Shown: positions 7,453 to 10,191 of the stretch, in pieces
Numbering within the stretch: position 1 is the stretch's first letter
Layout: each line of letters starts with the position of its first letter
Assembly (NCBI GenBank): GCA_900618425.1
Contig: UZAN01056735.1
Location: 3,178-13,368, forward strand
Direction: 5' to 3'
Length of the DNA stretch: 10,191 bases
Source: Echinostoma caproni
Lineage: Eukaryota > Platyhelminthes > Trematoda > Plagiorchiida > Echinostomatidae
Translations under genes and position numbers: made by a program
Notes under the pieces: model-generated
Seen by the model: the letters and a program-made list of their open reading frames with translations, nothing else
Database searches by the model: none
Told to the model about the DNA's origin: nothing

Positions 7453-8771
7453 ATTCCTTCAGTGTCATCATGCTGACAGTGCGACAAGACCCGCATGAAT
7501 TGGTGAAGAAACAGCACACGGACCAATAACACCGTTAGGTGATCGAATCACTCTCAAAAGGCCATCAATACTGAAACGTGCAAAGTAACACACACATGAA
7601 GTCATGGAAATCCGTATGGAGGAGCTGTAATGGCACAACAGCCAGGAATAAGGTGTTCGGTGGTCGCCATTCCGAAACAGAAACGCCAAATCCTTAGGAA
7701 AGAAAGTAATAACCTGGCACACACTGACGGCGCTCGAACCTACGATATGCTTTGACAGCGGGTATATTGGCCAAATATGCCGACTGATTTGAGAAACCGG
7801 TTATTGGGGTGTGTAAAATGCAAATTTTCAAGTCGGACTCCCGCCCATCACAATGTTCAGTTCAGTCGATAACAGTATCCGAGATCGGTGAGTTATGGTC
7901 GATCGACCTCATGGGTCCATTTCTGATGTCTTCCAGAGGATACCAATACATCCTTGTAATGAGGGAGCACTTCACGTGATGGATCGAAACCGTAGGTGTC
8001 GCAGATGAAAACGTCGCTGCCATGAGAATGGTTGTGATGGAGCATATCGAGGCAAATCACGGTTTACCGTGAGCCATCCTTACGGATCAATGTCCGTGCT
8101 TTGAAAGTGATGAATTTTTCTCGCGTTGACATAAATTTGGCATAAAAAGATACATACAACTCCCTATCACCCACAAACCAACGGCCTCACTGGAACACAT
8201 AACATAATAATCAAAGAATGGTTGGCAGCGAATGGAGGGGATTGGGAGTCGGCTTTATCTTCACTAATTTTTGCCTACCTTTCGTCCACGCAGGTCAGTA
8301 TCCAATATACACCATTTCAGAAGATGTATGGGAGAATTCTGATACTGCCAGTGGATCTCAACGTTGGCATTTGGCCGCGAAATGGTTTATCTCCTCAACA
8401 ACTTCAACAGACAATATTCTATGCCCGAGAATACCTGAAGACGGTGCAGAAAACAATGAGCAAGTCTGTGATACAAAGTAGAAGGACAGCCAGTGTACTT
8501 CCGGTGGAACCCCATGTTAAGTATAGGCGGCATGTTTAGGGATTTGCCAGCGGACCTCGCTTGAGGTAGTTACTTCCCGGATGGAAAGGTCCATACCACA
8601 TAGTTGAACAACGTCATGCCGTGTACAAAATTCAACGGATGAACGAAGTCCGTCGTGCGCATCGGAACGATCCCGCAATATGGCAAGAGGAAATGTACAC
8701 CACAAGACGCATGTGGCAAACCTTTTCGCCGAGGAGAGGTATGTCGTTAGGTACTACTCAGTTTTGTGACT
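7453..8771 (+). pseudogene. pol: Element A integrase with D-D-35-E and GPY module
   Basis: The linker at 7453-7720 is hardly recognisable. The zinc domain end reads VYWPNMPTDLRNRLLGCVKC (about 7762-7821). After a frameshift the catalytic core shows Asp at 7905-7907 (WSIDLMGPF), Asp at 8085-8087 (ILTDQCPCFES) and Glu at 8193-8195 (SLEH), with exactly 35 positions between the last two. TGA codons at 7977, 8070 and 8127 interrupt this frame. From about 8204 another frame carries IIKEWLAANGGDWESAL, then YTPFQKMYGR and LPVDLNVG, open from 8222 to 8539. After TAG at 8537 and 8567 the same frame gives PGWKGPYHIVEQ, an intact GPY module (about 8573-8611), and ends with TAG at 8771. The C-terminus overlaps the purine tract and start of the 3' LTR, as in compact Gypsy elements. 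Confidence 0.88.
8731..8739 (+). promoter_or_regulatory. Polypurine tract of element A
   Basis: An all-purine run, gaggagagg, lies two bases before the inferred 3' LTR start (tgtcgttag at 8742). This is the position of the plus-strand primer in LTR retrotransposons. It lies inside the last codons of the integrase frame. Confidence 0.6.
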
Positions 8772-9004
8772 AGTAGGTAACACAGTCGGCGATTTAGTTC
8801 GACAGAGATCACCGAGGGCAAATCGCCGGGTCTCAAAGGATAACTAACGACTGCCCCATTCATTACACGGTGTGCGGCCAAGAATTGCGATAATATATAT
8901 CTGATGAGATTTATGTGTTATGCAAGCCAAATTACTTATGCTCTATCCGTAGTCCTTACCAAATAACTAATCGTCACTGCCTAACGCCTTGTGGATTTAT
9001 AACA
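8742..9004 (+). repeat. 3' LTR of element A
   Basis: It starts with tg after the purine tract and ends with tttataaca, giving TG...CA ends and a length of 263 bp. It shares ordered blocks with 1301-1458. It also contains about 100 bp (8830-8933) that the 5' copy lacks, including an AT-rich gataatatatat stretch that could be the TATA region. The end blocks (8934-9004 against about 1391-1457) give the clearest alignment. Confidence 0.6.
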
Positions 9005-10025
9005 ATGGTGCTTGTGCTGTCACGCCTTAGCCGACTGAAATTTCTCGGTAACTTGCTTTCGATAGGTATACGCACGCTATGGGCAGAACACAGCTACGGA
9101 CAGCAGGACGAAGTCCAATATGGTAGCAATGCTTATCGGCAGTGGTAATAATCGTGGTTCTAAAATCATACAGTAATGATAAAGCATAAAAAGTGACTTA
9201 CAGCCAGGTGAGCAACCAAATTACAGGGCAGCAGTAACAGTTCGTGACAGCAATGGTAGGAACAAGGTGTACTCGGCAGACAGCTAAGTGTGACAGTAGC
9301 GCAGCAGTGAAATTCAAATAGGGAGAGGTTGCCGTACGGTATTGAAAGGGCTTACAATACACTTTAGCTCCGGAATAAATGACAGAGAAGGAAATTACAA
9401 TGGATTGGGGTGAAACGTAGTAAACGCTAGCAAGTTGGAATGTGATACGGAGAGGCGGTGTTGATCGAAGGTATGCGTATCAGAGTGCAGTATTGACAAA
9501 GGCAGTAAACAGTCAATTAGTAAGCGCGTGTGGTGTAGGGCCAGTGTCTGTATCGGTGGTTCGAGCCCAGGTGGCGACAGGTCTTTACTCGCAGAACAAG
9601 CGATCAGAAACGTTTTATGCCAATGAGAAAACGCGACCTTATGAATAAACAGTTATAAATCACAGCAATAAAGTTCCAGTAAACACGCTGGCAGAATATA
9701 TAAATTTCGTGAATATAGACGCCGTGGGATGCACAAAAAACGAAAGTCTAACTGTCGAGAAACTAAACGCTGTATGCTACTCATGAGTAGTCTAATGGAC
9801 ACAGGGGATGAAACATCTAATTACGAGTAGTAATTAACAGTGGTCCTAAATGTGCTATTCTAAGCTTTTTTATGCGCTTGACGCCTAATCGTGTTAAGTG
9901 ATGCTGCAAGAATGGATTTCGTCTACCCAGAATCGATACTCAGGTGTCTGAAGTTAGTTGCATGGTCGCCGACGGCAGCGCATCAGTTGAGACAACCGCA
10001 GCAATGTACGTTAGACTGAAACACT
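9005..10025. other. Purine-biased non-coding flank, no recognisable gene
   Basis: About 1 kb follows element A before the foldback repeat. I find no protein motif. A 68-codon open frame at 9442-9648 and a 77-codon frame at 8915-9148, which straddles the LTR end, have no recognisable content. A polyadenylation-type aataaa lies at 9667-9672 without an associated gene. The only feature with a known pattern is the B box described separately. Confidence 0.6.
9558..9568 (+). promoter_or_regulatory. Isolated tRNA-type B box
   Basis: The sequence ggttcgagccc matches the RNA polymerase III internal B-box consensus GGTTCGANNCC. An A-box-like tggtgtagggcc at 9531-9542 is present but only 15 bases upstream, too close for a working tRNA promoter, and no cloverleaf can be drawn. 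It may be the remains of a tRNA-derived SINE. Confidence 0.45.
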
Positions 10026-10189
10026 TTTCAAATGGGAATTCGTCGTGCATATAGCAAATGAAGCGTGAACTGGAAAGCTCGGAAGCACTAGACAGCTGTT
10101 TTGACCTGGTAGGTCTCAACAGCAGTTCGAATCCGAGCTCTTCAGTTCACGCTTCATTTGCTATATACACGACGAATTCCCATTTGAAA
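10026..10189. repeat. Complete 164-bp foldback (inverted) repeat
   Basis: The left arm (10026-10072) and right arm (10143-10189) are 47 bp each and differ at one position (gtgcat in the left arm against gtgtat in the complement of the right). Each arm contains an EcoRI-type gaattc near its outer end. Inside, gctcgg (10077-10082) can pair with ccgagc (10133-10138), and a second hairpin at 10096-10122 pairs ctgtt with aacag and gacc with ggtc. A B-box-like agttcgaatcc lies at 10124-10134. The nearest A-box-like stretch is only about 11 bases upstream, too close for a normal tRNA or SINE promoter. No target-site duplication is visible. It could be a MITE-like or foldback element, or a tRNA-related short repeat; I do not recognise the family. 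Confidence 0.9.
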
Positions 10190-10191
10190 TT
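10042..10191. other. 150-bp exact terminal redundancy with 1-150
   Basis: Reading the two ends side by side shows no mismatch over 150 bases, and the match runs exactly to both ends of the window. This is the pattern left when a circular or tandemly repeated molecule is assembled as a line, and it would imply a unit of 10041 bp. Two recent identical copies of a high-copy dispersed repeat at the ends of a linear piece would look the same. Confidence 0.95.

Larger units (their letters stand above)
1301..9004 (+). mobile_element. Element A: degenerate Ty3/Gypsy LTR retrotransposon, split by element B
   Basis: The order is LTR, primer site, gag, protease, RT, RNase H, integrase, polypurine tract, LTR. 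This RT-RNase H-integrase order is the one used by Ty3/Gypsy elements. The nested element B occupies about 3763-7142; without it, A would be about 4.3 kb, in the usual range for a compact Gypsy element. Coding frames are broken by stops and frameshifts throughout. The two LTRs are clearly diverged and the 5' one appears to lack about 100 bp, so the insertion is old. Flanking bases (agagg before 1301, aatgg after 9004) do not form a convincing target-site duplication. The family name cannot be fixed by eye. Confidence 0.85.

Noticed and set aside
8900..8930. ctgatgag, as in a hammerhead ribozyme core
   Set aside because: The second conserved core block (GAAA after stem II) and the flanking stems are absent, so a hammerhead like those in schistosome SINEs is not supported.
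1296..9009. Target-site duplication around element A
   Set aside because: agagg before the 5' LTR and aatgg after the 3' LTR do not match well enough.
9006..9025. tggtg after the A 3' LTR, resembling the primer site at 1459
   Set aside because: Only five bases match before divergence. It would imply a tandem element, but nothing downstream resembles gag.
1..10191. A new defence, toxin or biosynthetic system
   Set aside because: All protein-like sequence is explained by two Gypsy retrotransposons, and nothing resembles an operon, CRISPR array or other gene set.

Overview
The window looks like repeat-rich nuclear DNA from a metazoan. A digenean flatworm, probably schistosome-like, is the best guess. 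This is an inference: the inner retrotransposon reads like the CsRn1/Boudicca branch of Ty3/Gypsy elements described from liver flukes and schistosomes, and the intergenic DNA is AT-rich. No host gene, rRNA, complete tRNA, CRISPR array or bacterial operon is visible. Every protein-like segment is decayed retrotransposon sequence on the + strand.

Layout. (1) Positions 1-150 are base-for-base identical to 10042-10191. Both ends lie in a 164-bp foldback repeat, complete at 10026-10189, with 47-bp arms differing at one position and a structured, partly tRNA-like apex. The piece may therefore be a circular or tandem unit of 10041 bp, or a linear piece bounded by two identical repeat copies. (2) 151-1300 is AT-rich DNA without recognisable genes. 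(3) 1301-9004 is an old Ty3/Gypsy element, called element A: 5' LTR, leucine-tRNA-like primer site, gag with a zinc knuckle, protease, reverse transcriptase (RT), first half of RNase H, then after an interruption the end of RNase H, integrase with a GPY module, polypurine tract and 3' LTR. (4) 3763-7142 is a second Gypsy-type element, called element B, that landed inside the RNase H domain of A. It has a 5' LTR fragment fused directly to the middle of RT, then RNase H, integrase, GPY/F module, a non-coding 3' region with three consecutive hairpins, a polypurine tract and a 3' LTR with a TATA box. (5) 9005-10025 is non-coding, with one isolated tRNA-type B box.

How the parts relate. A inserted first and B later jumped into A, so A's pol gene is split by about 3.4 kb. 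Both elements are dead. A has lost all three RT catalytic aspartates and carries stops and frameshifts. B lacks gag, protease and the N-terminal part of RT. Both integrases nevertheless keep a D-D-35-E triad. The main points for follow-up are the exact terminal redundancy, the foldback repeat, the LTR-to-RT fusion in B, and a single N that falls where the two B LTRs differ by 55 bp.
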